A DNA stretch of 50,484 bases from Candidatus Cloacimonadota bacterium (GTDB lineage Bacteria; Cloacimonadota; Cloacimonadia; Cloacimonadales; Cloacimonadaceae). The stretch's first letter is position 1. The number at the start of each line of letters is the position of its first letter. Below the pieces are notes generated by a model, which made no database searches, was not told the origin of the DNA, and saw nothing but the letters and a program-made list of their open reading frames with translations. Made by a program: the position numbers and the translations under genes. The stretch spans positions 1 to 50,484 of the forward strand of contig JALOBM010000008.1 in assembly GCA_023228285.1 (NCBI GenBank), written 5' to 3'. Shown piece after piece: positions 42,563 to 50,484 of the stretch.

Positions 42563-43663
42563 CTATGCGAGGAGGGACAGAATGATGCCTCCGGCGATCA
42601 CGGAACTGATCTGTCCGCCAACGTTTACGCTAACCGCCGGCATCAGCAGAAAGTTGAAAGGATCCTCTTTTTGACCCATCTGATGGATCACCCGGGCACT
42701 CATCGGAAACGCTGATATACCACAGGCACCGATCATCGGATTCACCTTATCCTTGCGAATCAGGTTCAAAAACTTTGCAAACAGCACTCCACCAGCAGTA
42801 TCGAAGATAAACGCAACCAAGCCCAATACAATGATCAGCAGAGTTTCCGGACGCAAGAAAGACTCTCCCTGCATCTTGCTGGCAATGGTGATGCCCAAAA
42901 GGATGGTAACGATGTTGCCCAGTTCATTCTGAGCGCTTTTGGACAGACTATCCAATACCTTGCATTCACGCAGCAGATTGCCGAACATCAGAAATCCGAT
43001 CAAAGCCAAAGATGCGGGGACAAAGATTCCCGCCACGATGGTGATGGCAATCGGGAATAGTATCTTCAGAGTTTGAGGCACATCTCCGCTATGGTAATCC
43101 ATGCGGATCTTCCGCTCTTTCTGGGTAGTAAGAGCCCGGATAACCGGGGGTTGGATGATGGGAACCAGAGCCATATAGGAGTATGCTGCCACGGAGATCG
43201 GTCCCAAGAGCTTGGGAGCAAAGCGGTTTGCCACATATATCGACGTAGGCCCGTCCGCAGCTCCGATGATGCCGATAGAAGCAGCTTCCTTGATGTCGAA
43301 ACCCCATGCCGCCGCCACCACGATGGTCACAAAGATACCAAATTGCGCAGCAGCGCCAAAAAGCAACATAAACGGATTCTTGAGTAAGGGTGTAAAATCG
43401 ATCATTGCTCCGATAGCGATGAAGATAAGCAAAGGAAAAAGCTCTGTATCGATACCCGCTTTAAACAAAACTGTCAAGGGTCCATGCTCTCCGATTGCCG
43501 CAGACATCGGGATGTTTGCCAGGATGGTTCCAAAGCCTATCGGCAATAGCAATGCCGGCTCGTATTTCTTGCTAATTGCCAGCCATATCAATACAATACC
43601 CACAACGATCATAATCAGCTGTGAGAGCTGAAACTGAGTAAGGGCGGAAAGCATTATTTCCAT
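42563..43663 (-). CDS. Na+-pumping decarboxylase beta subunit (OadB/MmdB family)
   Basis: Integral membrane subunit that couples decarboxylation of a biotinyl-carrier carboxyl group to sodium export. The 366 residues are strongly hydrophobic with about nine membrane segments. Family motifs are ILANIPMSAAIGEHGPLTVLFKAG near residue 60 region, LLIFIAIGAMIDFTPLL, NPFMLLFGAAAQFGIF, GIIGAADGPTSIYVAN (the sodium-site aspartate) and IGACGISAFPMSARVIHQ. ATG start with GGAG upstream. The alpha (carboxyltransferase), gamma and biotin-carrier genes are not adjacent. Oxaloacetate, methylmalonyl-CoA and glutaconyl-CoA pumps share this subunit; with a mutase operon in the same window, methylmalonyl-CoA is a reasonable but unproven guess. 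Confidence 0.93.
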   Translation of the reverse strand: MEIMLSALTQFQLSQLIMIVVGIVLIWLAISKKYEPALLLPIGFGTILANIPMSAAIGEHGPLTVLFKAGIDTELFPLLIFIAIGAMIDFTPLLKNPFMLLFGAAAQFGIFVTIVVAAAWGFDIKEAASIGIIGAADGPTSIYVANRFAPKLLGPISVAAYSYMALVPIIQPPVIRALTTQKERKIRMDYHSGDVPQTLKILFPIAITIVAGIFVPASLALIGFLMFGNLLRECKVLDSLSKSAQNELGNIVTILLGITIASKMQGESFLRPETLLIIVLGLVAFIFDTAGGVLFAKFLNLIRKDKVNPMIGACGISAFPMSARVIHQMGQKEDPFNFLLMPAVSVNVGGQISSVIAGGIILSLLA

Positions 43664-43890
43664 TTCGACTCCAATTGTTCAGATAAATGGCACGGTATTT
43701 AGCCTGCAGTATTTTGTCAAGTTCCGCTAAAGATTCTACGCTTCAGAGTTATGTTTTCTATCAGAAAAACCGGCATAAGCCAAGTGGAATATGATGGTGC
43801 AATATCGCCTAGTGACTCGTCAAGGCATGAATGTCGTTTTGCTACTGGACTGCCAAACTTGAGATTGATTCAAAAGCTTCCTTCGGTCGC

Positions 43891-43914
43891 TGTGGCAATA
43901 CGGAGATTGCCACA
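43891..43914. repeat. Hairpin in the gap between lpxA and the oadB-like gene
   Basis: A perfect nine-pair stem TGTGGCAAT / ATTGCCACA with a six-base loop, 18 bases beyond the lpxA stop. It lacks a T tract on either strand. The surrounding words (TTCCTTCGGTCGCTGTGGCAAT, ACGGAGATTGCCACA) resemble an intergenic repeat that I have seen in several environmental bacterial genomes. The rest of 43664-43931 shows no gene. Confidence 0.5.
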
Positions 43915-43931
43915 CCAAACCTGACATGACA

Positions 43932-44702
43932 CTAGTTCGAAATGCCTCTATCGGCAGTCTTCACAAAGTCCACAAAGACTTTCTGATACTCATCCAGATC
44001 CATGCTTTCGGCTTTTTCCAAAGCCTGGGTGGTGTTCAGCTTGCTGCGGTAAAAGAGGTTGTAGATCTCTTTGATGCTGGCGATGGCTTCATTGGAGAAG
44101 CCTTTGCGCATCAGACCAACGCTGTTTAAACCCACAGTAAGATAGGGATTTCCCTGTCCGCGGGAGAAGGGCACAATGTCCTTTTTAACGGCGGAAGCTC
44201 CACCCACAAAAGCTTGGGTTCCAATGTGTACAAACTGATGAACAGCTGTTACACCGCCGATGGTGGCGAAATCGTGCACATGCACATGTCCCGCCAGCTG
44301 AACCACATTGGAGATAATGCAGTTGTTTCCAATCTGGCAATTGTGCGCAATATGCACATATTCCATGATCAGATTGCGGGAACCCACCACCGTATCTTCT
44401 TCCATCTGATTGCTGCGATTGATGGTTGCAAACTCACGTATGGTATTGTGGTCACCAATTCTCAGCCGACTGGGCTCTCCGGCGAATTTCAGGTCTTGAG
44501 GGTCTGTGCCCAAAACTGCAAATGAAAATATCTTATTGCCCTTGCCGATGGTGGTGTGTCCGTCCAATATCACGTTGTTTTGCAGGATATTGTCATCTCC
44601 GATCACCACATGCTCCCCGATCACACAATATGGTCCTATCTCACAGTTTGCACCTATGGTGGCTCCTTCTTTTATTATCGTTGTGGGATGAATCTTGCTC
44701 AT
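43932..44702 (-). CDS. lpxA: UDP-N-acetylglucosamine acyltransferase
   Basis: First step of lipid A synthesis: transfer of a 3-hydroxyacyl chain from acyl carrier protein to UDP-GlcNAc. The 256 residues show a left-handed hexapeptide beta helix (IHPTTIIKEGATIGANCEIG; VVIGDDNILQNNVIL), the catalytic histidine in YVHIAHNCQIGNN, and a helical C-terminal cap (VGLNSVGLMRKGFSNEAIASIKE). The length matches LpxA (about 260). The ATG overlaps the end of the lpxC-fabZ gene by four bases, and it is the last gene of the run. Confidence 0.96.
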   Translation of the reverse strand: MSKIHPTTIIKEGATIGANCEIGPYCVIGEHVVIGDDNILQNNVILDGHTTIGKGNKIFSFAVLGTDPQDLKFAGEPSRLRIGDHNTIREFATINRSNQMEEDTVVGSRNLIMEYVHIAHNCQIGNNCIISNVVQLAGHVHVHDFATIGGVTAVHQFVHIGTQAFVGGASAVKKDIVPFSRGQGNPYLTVGLNSVGLMRKGFSNEAIASIKEIYNLFYRSKLNTTQALEKAESMDLDEYQKVFVDFVKTADRGISN

Positions 44703-46096
44703 ACATTCCTCTTCGTAATCATTGCCATAAAGTCGCCTTCTGTAACCTTTTCCCCATTCACATAAGTATCCCCGTGCATTTTTGCCAAAGACCGTTTCAG
44801 AGATATCACTGTAAGCTCGTAACGAAGTGTATCCCCGGGCATCACCGGCTTGCGGAACTTCACGTTGTCTATGGAAGCAAAGTACGCCACATAATCCTGT
44901 GGATTGTCCAGTTGATTGAGCAACATGATGCCTCCCGCCTGTGCCATACCTTCGATGATCAGCACACCGGGCATGATGGGATGTCCAGGGAAATGCCCCT
45001 GGAAAAAAGGTTCATTGATGGTTACATTCTTCATTCCCACAATGCTTTCACCGGGAATGAATTCCAGAATCTTATCTACCAGCAGGAAGGGATAGCGATG
45101 CGGGATGATCCGCATGATGGCGTTGATGTCGAACACCACTTCTTTGCTTTTAGCCTTCTGGTATATCATCTGAAGCTCTTGCTTTTTCTGGATCTGACGT
45201 AGTTTTTTTACCAGTTCCACATTGGTTTTGTGCCCGCTGCGCGCAGCTAGGATATGCCCTTTGATGGGCACTCCCAATAGCATGATGTCTCCCAAAAGAT
45301 CACATACTTTGTGGCGTACAAATTCGTTGTAATAGCGGAGCGGATGGCTGTTCAGGATGCCTTCTTCGGACACGGTCACCTTATTGTGATAGCCAAATAC
45401 ATCCTGTAAGTGTTTCAGTTCCTCGTCGCTAATGCCGGGTTCCGCAATCACCAAGGCGTTTTCCAGAGAACCACCCTTGATCAGCCCCATTTCTTTGAGC
45501 TGCAAGATCTCTTTGATAAAGCAGAAAGTTCTGGCTCCGGCAAACTCCTTTTCATACACATCGAGATTTGGTAGCCAGGTATATTGAGTACCCAGATAGG
45601 GATGTTTATAATCTATCATGAAAGTGATTTTCAGCTCATTGGAAGGCACTATTACCACGTCCACATTTTCCCTTGGTGCGGAAAAACTGATGGGACCCTC
45701 GATCTCAAAATAGACGCGTTCGCTATCCTGTTGAACCTTCCCGGCTTGCTTCAACAGATTGAAGAACACAATGGGACTACCATCTGCCACCGGCGCTTCT
45801 GGCCCGTCGATTTCGATGCGGACATTATCCAGATTCAAGCCCTTGATGGCAGAGAGGACATGTTCGATGGTGCCTACAGTAGCGTCTCCAACTCCGATGG
45901 TTGTGCCCCGGGAAATATCCACCACATGATCGATATCTGCTGGTATTTCAGGACGATTTGGTAAATCTATCCTGATAAACACAATGCCATCATCACAACC
46001 GGCTGGTTTGAAGCGGATCGTGGAGACTTCTCCGCTGTGTAAACCGATCCCGGTGTAGGATACTTCAGAACCAATAGTCTGTTTATATTCTTTCAT
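44699..46096 (-). CDS. lpxC/fabZ: Bifunctional LpxC-FabZ
   Basis: A fusion of 465 residues. The N-terminal part (about 1-300) is the zinc deacetylase LpxC that commits UDP-acyl-GlcNAc to lipid A: YTGIGLHSGE at the start, zinc ligands in TIEHVLSAI and HKVCDLLGD, and GHILAARSGH. The C-terminal part (about 320-465) is the FabZ hydroxyacyl-ACP dehydratase: IIPHRYPFLLVD, and the catalytic His and Glu in FFQGHFPGHPIMPGVLIIEGMAQ. Such fusions are known in Bacteroidetes and other FCB-group bacteria. It starts at the same base where lpxD ends, and overlaps lpxA by four bases. Confidence 0.97.
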   Translation of the reverse strand: MKEYKQTIGSEVSYTGIGLHSGEVSTIRFKPAGCDDGIVFIRIDLPNRPEIPADIDHVVDISRGTTIGVGDATVGTIEHVLSAIKGLNLDNVRIEIDGPEAPVADGSPIVFFNLLKQAGKVQQDSERVYFEIEGPISFSAPRENVDVVIVPSNELKITFMIDYKHPYLGTQYTWLPNLDVYEKEFAGARTFCFIKEILQLKEMGLIKGGSLENALVIAEPGISDEELKHLQDVFGYHNKVTVSEEGILNSHPLRYYNEFVRHKVCDLLGDIMLLGVPIKGHILAARSGHKTNVELVKKLRQIQKKQELQMIYQKAKSKEVVFDINAIMRIIPHRYPFLLVDKILEFIPGESIVGMKNVTINEPFFQGHFPGHPIMPGVLIIEGMAQAGGIMLLNQLDNPQDYVAYFASIDNVKFRKPVMPGDTLRYELTVISLKRSLAKMHGDTYVNGEKVTEGDFMAMITKRNV

Positions 46097-47130
46097 TACT
46101 TTTCATCCTTGAGTCTTTTTTGGTAATCCCGATACATATCTGGCAGATACTTCTGAGCCACATAAACGCGTTTCATTTGATTGGCATCCGCAGCGGGAGT
46201 GCCAAAGTAACGCGCTCCAGCAGGTATACTACCGGCTATGCCGCTTTGCGCTCCCACCATTGCTCCATCTCCGATGCTGAGGTGTCCAGCCGCTCCAACC
46301 TGACCGGCCAGATACACGTAGTCTCCCACAATCGTGCTGCCAGCAAGGCCAACCTGTGCGCAAAGCACGCTGTTTTGCCCGATCACGCAATTGTGGCCTA
46401 CTTGCACCAGATTGTCGATCTTAGTACCCTTACCCACTACTGTGGAGCCCAAGGTAGCCCGATCGATAGTGCTGTTTGCACCAATCTCCACATCATCGTG
46501 AATCACCACATTGCCTACCTGGGGTATCTTGGTCTGGCGACCTTCCAAAACCAGATAGCCAAAGCCATCTGCACCCAATACAGCACCGCTGTGAATCTCG
46601 CAATTCTTGCCAATCTCTGTATCAGCATACAGGCACACTCTATCGTGCAACACACTGGCACTGCCTATGCAAACGTTTTCACCAATATGACAACCGGCAC
46701 CGATGCGAACACCCTTGCCCAAAGTGACATTGGCACCCACAACGCTATATGCGCCGATTGAGACTTCGCCCTCAAACCGAGCGCTTGAATCGATGATTGC
46801 ACTTGGATGAATAGAGTATTCCATTACTCCGGCATCCAGCTTCAACCAATAAGCCACCAAGCTCATGAAACCGATATACGGTTTATCACAGATCAAAAGG
46901 CTTCTGCCCTGAAAGCGGGGAGCAAAAGCAGGATTCGTGATAATCAAGCCCGCCGGAGAAGCATTAACTGCATCCACCAAGCGTTCCTGTTCACAAAAGA
47001 TCACAGAACCGGGAAGTGCCTCGCTTGCTTCACATACACTATCCAACTCTATATCCTGGTATCCCTCCCACAAGCCTTGAGTAGCCGCTATTACTTCCGT
47101 TGCGCCTATATGTTGCTTAAATCTTTTCAT
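46096..47130 (-). CDS. lpxD: UDP-3-O-acylglucosamine N-acyltransferase
   Basis: Third step of lipid A synthesis, adding a second 3-hydroxyacyl chain to the amine. The 344 residues have an N-terminal substrate-binding domain (about 100 residues, with ITNPAFAPRFQGRSLL) and then a hexapeptide beta helix (IHPSAIIDSSARFEGEVSIG; VNVIHDD type VVIHDDVEIGANSTIDR). The catalytic histidine lies in LVQVGHNCVIGQN. The C-terminal helix follows QSGIAGSIPAGARYFGTPA. The TAA/ATG junction with lpxC-fabZ is one base. The OmpH/Skp gene stop lies two bases upstream, a common order (ompH-lpxD). Confidence 0.96.
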   Translation of the reverse strand: MKRFKQHIGATEVIAATQGLWEGYQDIELDSVCEASEALPGSVIFCEQERLVDAVNASPAGLIITNPAFAPRFQGRSLLICDKPYIGFMSLVAYWLKLDAGVMEYSIHPSAIIDSSARFEGEVSIGAYSVVGANVTLGKGVRIGAGCHIGENVCIGSASVLHDRVCLYADTEIGKNCEIHSGAVLGADGFGYLVLEGRQTKIPQVGNVVIHDDVEIGANSTIDRATLGSTVVGKGTKIDNLVQVGHNCVIGQNSVLCAQVGLAGSTIVGDYVYLAGQVGAAGHLSIGDGAMVGAQSGIAGSIPAGARYFGTPAADANQMKRVYVAQKYLPDMYRDYQKRLKDEK

Positions 47131-47132
47131 GA

Positions 47133-47786
47133 TCAGGGTTTCTTGTCTTCAGTATTTTCCATGCCATAATCGTCCGTAAATCCTCCAAATCCATCATCCA
47201 TCTGATTACCCAAAGGATCTTTGGTCTCTTCCTTATCCGGTATGGGTTCATCTGTGCCTTCTCCAGGTGCGATGGTATCCTTGTTCAATTCCTGCAGGAT
47301 CTGATCGGTAAGATCGATAGATGGAGCGGCATACAGCACCACACCCATGCTCACGTCCAGAATCATGGTATATTTCTCGTCTTCGGCAATCCTGGTAATA
47401 ATGTCGTGTATCTTATTGGTGAGCGGATCGATGAGCTCACGGTAACGCTGTTCGGCTCTTCCATTTTCTCCAAAATACTCTTCCAGCAAGCGTCCGGCTT
47501 CTTCTTTCTTGCTGTCGATTTGGCTTTGTAGCTCACGTTTATTGGCTTCGCTGATAGACAGACGACGGATCTCAAAATCGCGCTCCATTTGCTTGATTTC
47601 TTCATCCAATCCCCGGATCTGGTTGCTCCAGTTCTGACGGTCCAGCTGGAACAATCTGGCAATTTCCGCTGCTTCATTGCTATCCATGAGAATGCGGTCG
47701 GTATTCACATAGCCCAGCTTCACATTTTGGGCACAAAGGCCGCTGAGGGCTACCAGGGCAAGGATCAGTATAAATAGCTTTTTCAT
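47133..47786 (-). CDS. OmpH/Skp-family periplasmic chaperone
   Basis: Exported chaperone for outer-membrane proteins. A signal peptide (MKKLFILILALVALSGLCA) precedes the OmpH start QNVKLGYVNTDRILMDSNEA, followed by a long coiled-coil region (IRGLDEEIKQMERDFEIRR, LQSQIDSKKEEAGRLLEEY) and a globular return (YTMILDVSMGVVLYAAPSIDLTDQILQELN). The typical family is about 160-170 residues; this one has an acidic, proline-rich C-terminal tail of about 45 residues (GEGTDEPIPDKEE) not seen in short forms. It precedes lpxD directly, as in many Gram-negatives. Confidence 0.92.
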   Translation of the reverse strand: MKKLFILILALVALSGLCAQNVKLGYVNTDRILMDSNEAAEIARLFQLDRQNWSNQIRGLDEEIKQMERDFEIRRLSISEANKRELQSQIDSKKEEAGRLLEEYFGENGRAEQRYRELIDPLTNKIHDIITRIAEDEKYTMILDVSMGVVLYAAPSIDLTDQILQELNKDTIAPGEGTDEPIPDKEETKDPLGNQMDDGFGGFTDDYGMENTEDKKP

Positions 47787-47801
47787 TCAAACTCCTTTAG
47801 C

Positions 47802-49256
47802 TTATTTCTCGATCTTGAATATGGGATCGAGTTCTTTCACGGCGCGTACATCGTCCACCCGTCTCACCGGTGTGGTAATTGGCGCTTCATGTAGTAATTC
47901 AGGATTCTGCTGTGTTTCCTGTGCTATTTCTATCATAGCCTGAGCAAAAGCATCAAGCGATTCCAGACTCTCGGTTTCGGTAGGCTCGATCATCAAAGCT
48001 TCCGGAATGATCAGCGGGAAATATACAGTTGGAGCATGGAAACCTTTATCCAGCAAGCGTTTGGCAATATCCAGAGTTGATACGCCATGTTCTTTCTTCT
48101 GCCAGCTTCCATCTGCCACAAACTCATGCATGCAATATTCCTGATGCTGAATGTGGTAATAATCTTTTAATATCGCCATCAGATAATTGGCGTTGATAAT
48201 CGCATTTTCGCTTACTCTGCGCAAGCCTTCCGCACCCAACATCTTGATGTAGATGTAGGCCCTCACCAAAATGGCAAAGTTACCGTAGAAGGTATGGACT
48301 TTCCCGATTGATGTGCTTTCGTGAGTATAATCAAAATGATAACCGGCATCATCATGACTGATGGTGGGAACCGGCAGATAGGGTATCAGTTTTTCAACCA
48401 CGCCCACAGGACCCGCACCCGGACCGCCGCCTCCATGAGGCGTGGAGAAGGTCTTGTGCAGGTTGAAATGCATGATGTCAAAACCAATCTTACCCGGCTG
48501 TACAATGCCCAAAAGCGCGTTCAGATTTGCCCCGTCCATATAGATCAAGGCATCTACACTGTGCATGATCTCGGCAATCTCCTCGATCTGAGTTTCAAAT
48601 AAACCCAGAGTATTGGGATTGGTAAGCATAAAGCCCGCAGTATTCTCATCCACCAACTCGCGCAAACGGGCTAGGTCACAACGGCCATCAGCATTGGACT
48701 TCAGTTCCACTACATCAAATCCGACTAGATGACACGTGGCAGGATTGGTGCCATGCGCGCTGTCCGGGATGATGATCTTGGTTTTGTGAGTATTGCCCTT
48801 TGCCTTGTGATAGGCAGAGACAATCTTGATTCCGGTAAATTCCCCTTGCGCACCGGCTCCTGGCTGCAAGGTTACTTTCGCCATACCGGATATCTCAGCA
48901 AGATCCTCCTGAAGCTCATAGAGCAACTCAAGTGCGCCCTGCAGAGTACTCTCATGCTGATAAGGATGAATGTTCGCAAAACAACTGTGGCGCACCAGAG
49001 TCTCATGGACTTTTGGATTATACTTCATCGTGCAGCTACCCAAAGGATACAAGCCTTTTTCGATAAAGTGGTTCTGCTGAGAAAGCTTGATGTAATGACG
49101 CATCACATCCAGTTCACTTAGTTCCGGCAGTCTGGCTGCTTTTTCCCGATGATATTTGGCAGGGATTAATTTCTCTAGGGGGGTATCGATCTCGCGAGAG
49201 GGCAAGCTCACGCCCTTGCGACCGGCAGATGAGTATTCAAAAACAGTCTTAGGCAT
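47802..49256 (-). CDS. gcvPB: Glycine dehydrogenase (decarboxylating) subunit 2
   Basis: PLP-carrying subunit of the P-protein of the glycine cleavage system, which decarboxylates glycine and passes the aminomethyl group to lipoyl-H protein. The 484 residues match subunit 2: SRKGVSLP-like GRKGVSLPSREI, MYPLGSC-type GLYPLGSCTMKYNPKVHE, PGAGAQGEFTG, HGTNPATCHLVGFDVVE, YMDGANLNALLG, the PLP lysine in FNLHKTFSTPHGGGGPGAGP, and TPVRRVDDVRAVK near the end. Its start overlaps gcvPA's stop by eight bases. Genes gcvT and gcvH are not in the window. The OmpH gene follows after 15 bases, so an unusual readthrough into the lipid A genes is possible. Confidence 0.96.
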   Translation of the reverse strand: MPKTVFEYSSAGRKGVSLPSREIDTPLEKLIPAKYHREKAARLPELSELDVMRHYIKLSQQNHFIEKGLYPLGSCTMKYNPKVHETLVRHSCFANIHPYQHESTLQGALELLYELQEDLAEISGMAKVTLQPGAGAQGEFTGIKIVSAYHKAKGNTHKTKIIIPDSAHGTNPATCHLVGFDVVELKSNADGRCDLARLRELVDENTAGFMLTNPNTLGLFETQIEEIAEIMHSVDALIYMDGANLNALLGIVQPGKIGFDIMHFNLHKTFSTPHGGGGPGAGPVGVVEKLIPYLPVPTISHDDAGYHFDYTHESTSIGKVHTFYGNFAILVRAYIYIKMLGAEGLRRVSENAIINANYLMAILKDYYHIQHQEYCMHEFVADGSWQKKEHGVSTLDIAKRLLDKGFHAPTVYFPLIIPEALMIEPTETESLESLDAFAQAMIEIAQETQQNPELLHEAPITTPVRRVDDVRAVKELDPIFKIEK

Positions 49257-50484
49257 GGCAGACCTCCTGCATCGCTTTTATAAAGTCATCAATTTGGGCT
49301 TTCGTCTTCTTTTCTGTAACAGCAAGCATCAGTTCGTTTTTGCCCACTTCCACACCGGCATATATCCCGCGAGGCAGCATCCTTTCATTAATTTCTGCCG
49401 CTGCGATGGGAGTAGTAATCACAAATTCTTTGAAGAATGGAGCCGCAGCATATTTCAGATCAATGCCTTGTATCTTGCACAGCTCCTCGGCGAGATAGTG
49501 CGCTTTCTGAGTGCTTTGAATGGCAACTTCTCGCAGGCCTTCACGACCCATCAAGCTCAGATATACCGTAGCAGCCAAAGTGCAAAGAGACTGATTGGAA
49601 CAGATGTTTGAAGTAGCCTTTGCCCTGCGGATATGCTGTTCACGGGCTTGCAGAGTAAGGGCATAAGCACGCTTGCCTTCCTTGTCCACAGTGCCGCCCA
49701 CGATTCTACCGGGCATCTGACGATTCATCTCCAGCTTTGTGGCAAAGAAGCCAAAGAGCGGGCCGCCCATATACATGCTGTTGCCCAAGGCTTGACCTTC
49801 CCCCACCACGATGTCGGCATCGTATTCGGAAGGTGAATTTAGTATCGCCAATGAGATGGGATCCACAGCCGCTATCAACAGGCACTTCTCATTAGTGTGT
49901 ACGGCTTCCGAGATGGACTTGGCATCTTCGATATTGCCATTGAAATTTGGGCTTTGCAGCACTACTGAACCCACACTACCATCCAGCATCTGCTTTAAAG
50001 CTGCAAGATCGGTAAGGCCGTCTTTGGCAGGGATCGTAACCAGTTCCACACCCGTTCCTTCAGTATAGGCTTTGACTACCTTTACATATTCCGGGTTCAG
50101 AGTGGCAGGTAGCAAGGCTTTTAACAGCTTATTTTTACGCACTGCCATCAGGATGGCTTCGGCAACGGCGCTGGCTCCGTCGTACATCGAAGCATTGGCA
50201 ATCTCCATGCCGGTAAGCTCGCATATCATGGTCTGATATTCATATATAAATTGCAGTGTGCCCTGGCTAACTTCTGCCTGATAAGGCGTGTAGGCGGTAA
50301 AAAATTCCGGACGGGATACGATGCTGTCAACCGCTGCAGGAATGAAATGATCATAGACTCCCGCACCAAGGAAGGAATTGGCGGATTGAGTGCAAAGATT
50401 GTTGCAGGTCTGACTCTTGATTTTGTTCGTGATCTCCATTTCAGAGAACGCTTTATCCATTTTCAAAGCACCCTTTAGCCGGAA
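49249..50484 (-). CDS. gcvPA: Glycine dehydrogenase (decarboxylating) subunit 1, 5' end outside window
   Basis: Partner of GcvPB in the split P-protein; together they bind one PLP and decarboxylate glycine. The frame is open to the window edge, where it still encodes FRLKGALKMDKAFSEMEI, so the first few dozen codons are missing. The visible 410 or so residues show FLGAGVYDHFIPAAVD, TAYTPYQAEVSQGTLQ, TGMEIANASMYDGASA, LQSPNFNGNIED, GEGQALGNSMYMGGPLFG, RMPGRIVGGTVD and NICSNQSLCTLAA, all typical of subunit 1. The apparent ATG at 50466 is probably internal. No glycine riboswitch can be looked for, as the upstream region lies off the window. Confidence 0.95.
   Translation of the reverse strand, partial: FRLKGALKMDKAFSEMEITNKIKSQTCNNLCTQSANSFLGAGVYDHFIPAAVDSIVSRPEFFTAYTPYQAEVSQGTLQFIYEYQTMICELTGMEIANASMYDGASAVAEAILMAVRKNKLLKALLPATLNPEYVKVVKAYTEGTGVELVTIPAKDGLTDLAALKQMLDGSVGSVVLQSPNFNGNIEDAKSISEAVHTNEKCLLIAAVDPISLAILNSPSEYDADIVVGEGQALGNSMYMGGPLFGFFATKLEMNRQMPGRIVGGTVDKEGKRAYALTLQAREQHIRRAKATSNICSNQSLCTLAATVYLSLMGREGLREVAIQSTQKAHYLAEELCKIQGIDLKYAAAPFFKEFVITTPIAAAEINERMLPRGIYAGVEVGKNELMLAVTEKKTKAQIDDFIKAMQEVCHA

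Noticed and set aside
44426..45202. Open frame of 258 codons on the plus strand across lpxA and lpxC-fabZ
   Set aside because: Antisense to two secure genes; cysteine- and histidine-rich nonsense text with no recognisable domain.

Overview
The window looks like part of the chromosome of a Gram-negative, anaerobic, fermentative bacterium of the Fibrobacteres-Chlorobi-Bacteroidetes (FCB) side of the tree. The best guess is Candidatus Cloacimonadota (WWE1), which is inference from family knowledge and not a search result. Reasons: lipid A genes (lpxA, an lpxC-fabZ fusion, lpxD, an LpxH-like hydrolase) show an outer membrane; one large exported protein ends in a Por/type IX-style sorting domain (YPNPFNPTT); a two-subunit methylmalonyl-CoA mutase with its MeaB chaperone, a lone sodium-pump decarboxylase beta subunit, split glycine decarboxylase (GcvPA/GcvPB) and a tungsten-type aldehyde:ferredoxin oxidoreductase fit amino-acid and propionate fermentation.

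Layout. 223-6623 (+): phosphoglycerate kinase, both mutase subunits and MeaB, tightly packed. 6830-9749 (+): a lipoprotein of the NMT1/THI5 binding-protein type overlapping a membrane-bound SpoIIE-type phosphatase, probably a sensory pair. 9781-13762 (-): alanine racemase with a large unknown C-terminal extension, a PIN-PhoH ATPase, a cupin and tRNA-Leu(CAG). 14107-16632 (+): a four-cluster ferredoxin subunit and an aldehyde oxidoreductase, closed by a clear terminator. 16.8-17.6 kb (-): decayed phage terminase and portal genes, followed by an iterated short motif and a degenerate CIRCE operator in front of groES-trxA. 18757-22766 (+): the conserved rpmH-rnpA-yidD-yidC-khpB cluster plus a metallo-hydrolase. 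22851-23469 (-): a decayed LruC-type secreted protein gene. 23666-29994 (+): an unusual HTH protein carrying an M29-aminopeptidase-like domain that appears to have lost its metal ligands, then two exported proteins. 30177-30458 (+): ppnP.

The rest is on the minus strand. 43663 down to 30707 is an almost gapless series of sixteen genes, many with 1-4 base stop/start overlaps: OadB, cytidine deaminase, a PflA-like radical SAM protein, cell-wall amidase, a soluble histidine kinase, a DUF512 radical SAM protein, RibH, NusB, a glycosyltransferase, a SPASM-type radical SAM protein, a membrane protein with a propeller-like C-terminus, DUF4159, LpxH-like hydrolase, cyclophilin, a flavin-type split-barrel protein and a small unknown. 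50484 down to 43932 is a second run: gcvPA (cut by the window edge), gcvPB, OmpH/Skp, lpxD, lpxC-fabZ, lpxA.

The most unusual items are the HTH/pseudo-aminopeptidase protein, the racemase extension, the lipoprotein/phosphatase pair, the possible pseudophosphatase-propeller membrane protein, a pair of homologous 60-base intergenic elements 16.6 kb apart in opposite orientation, and the iterated GTCCAA/GTCTAA motif beside the phage remnant.
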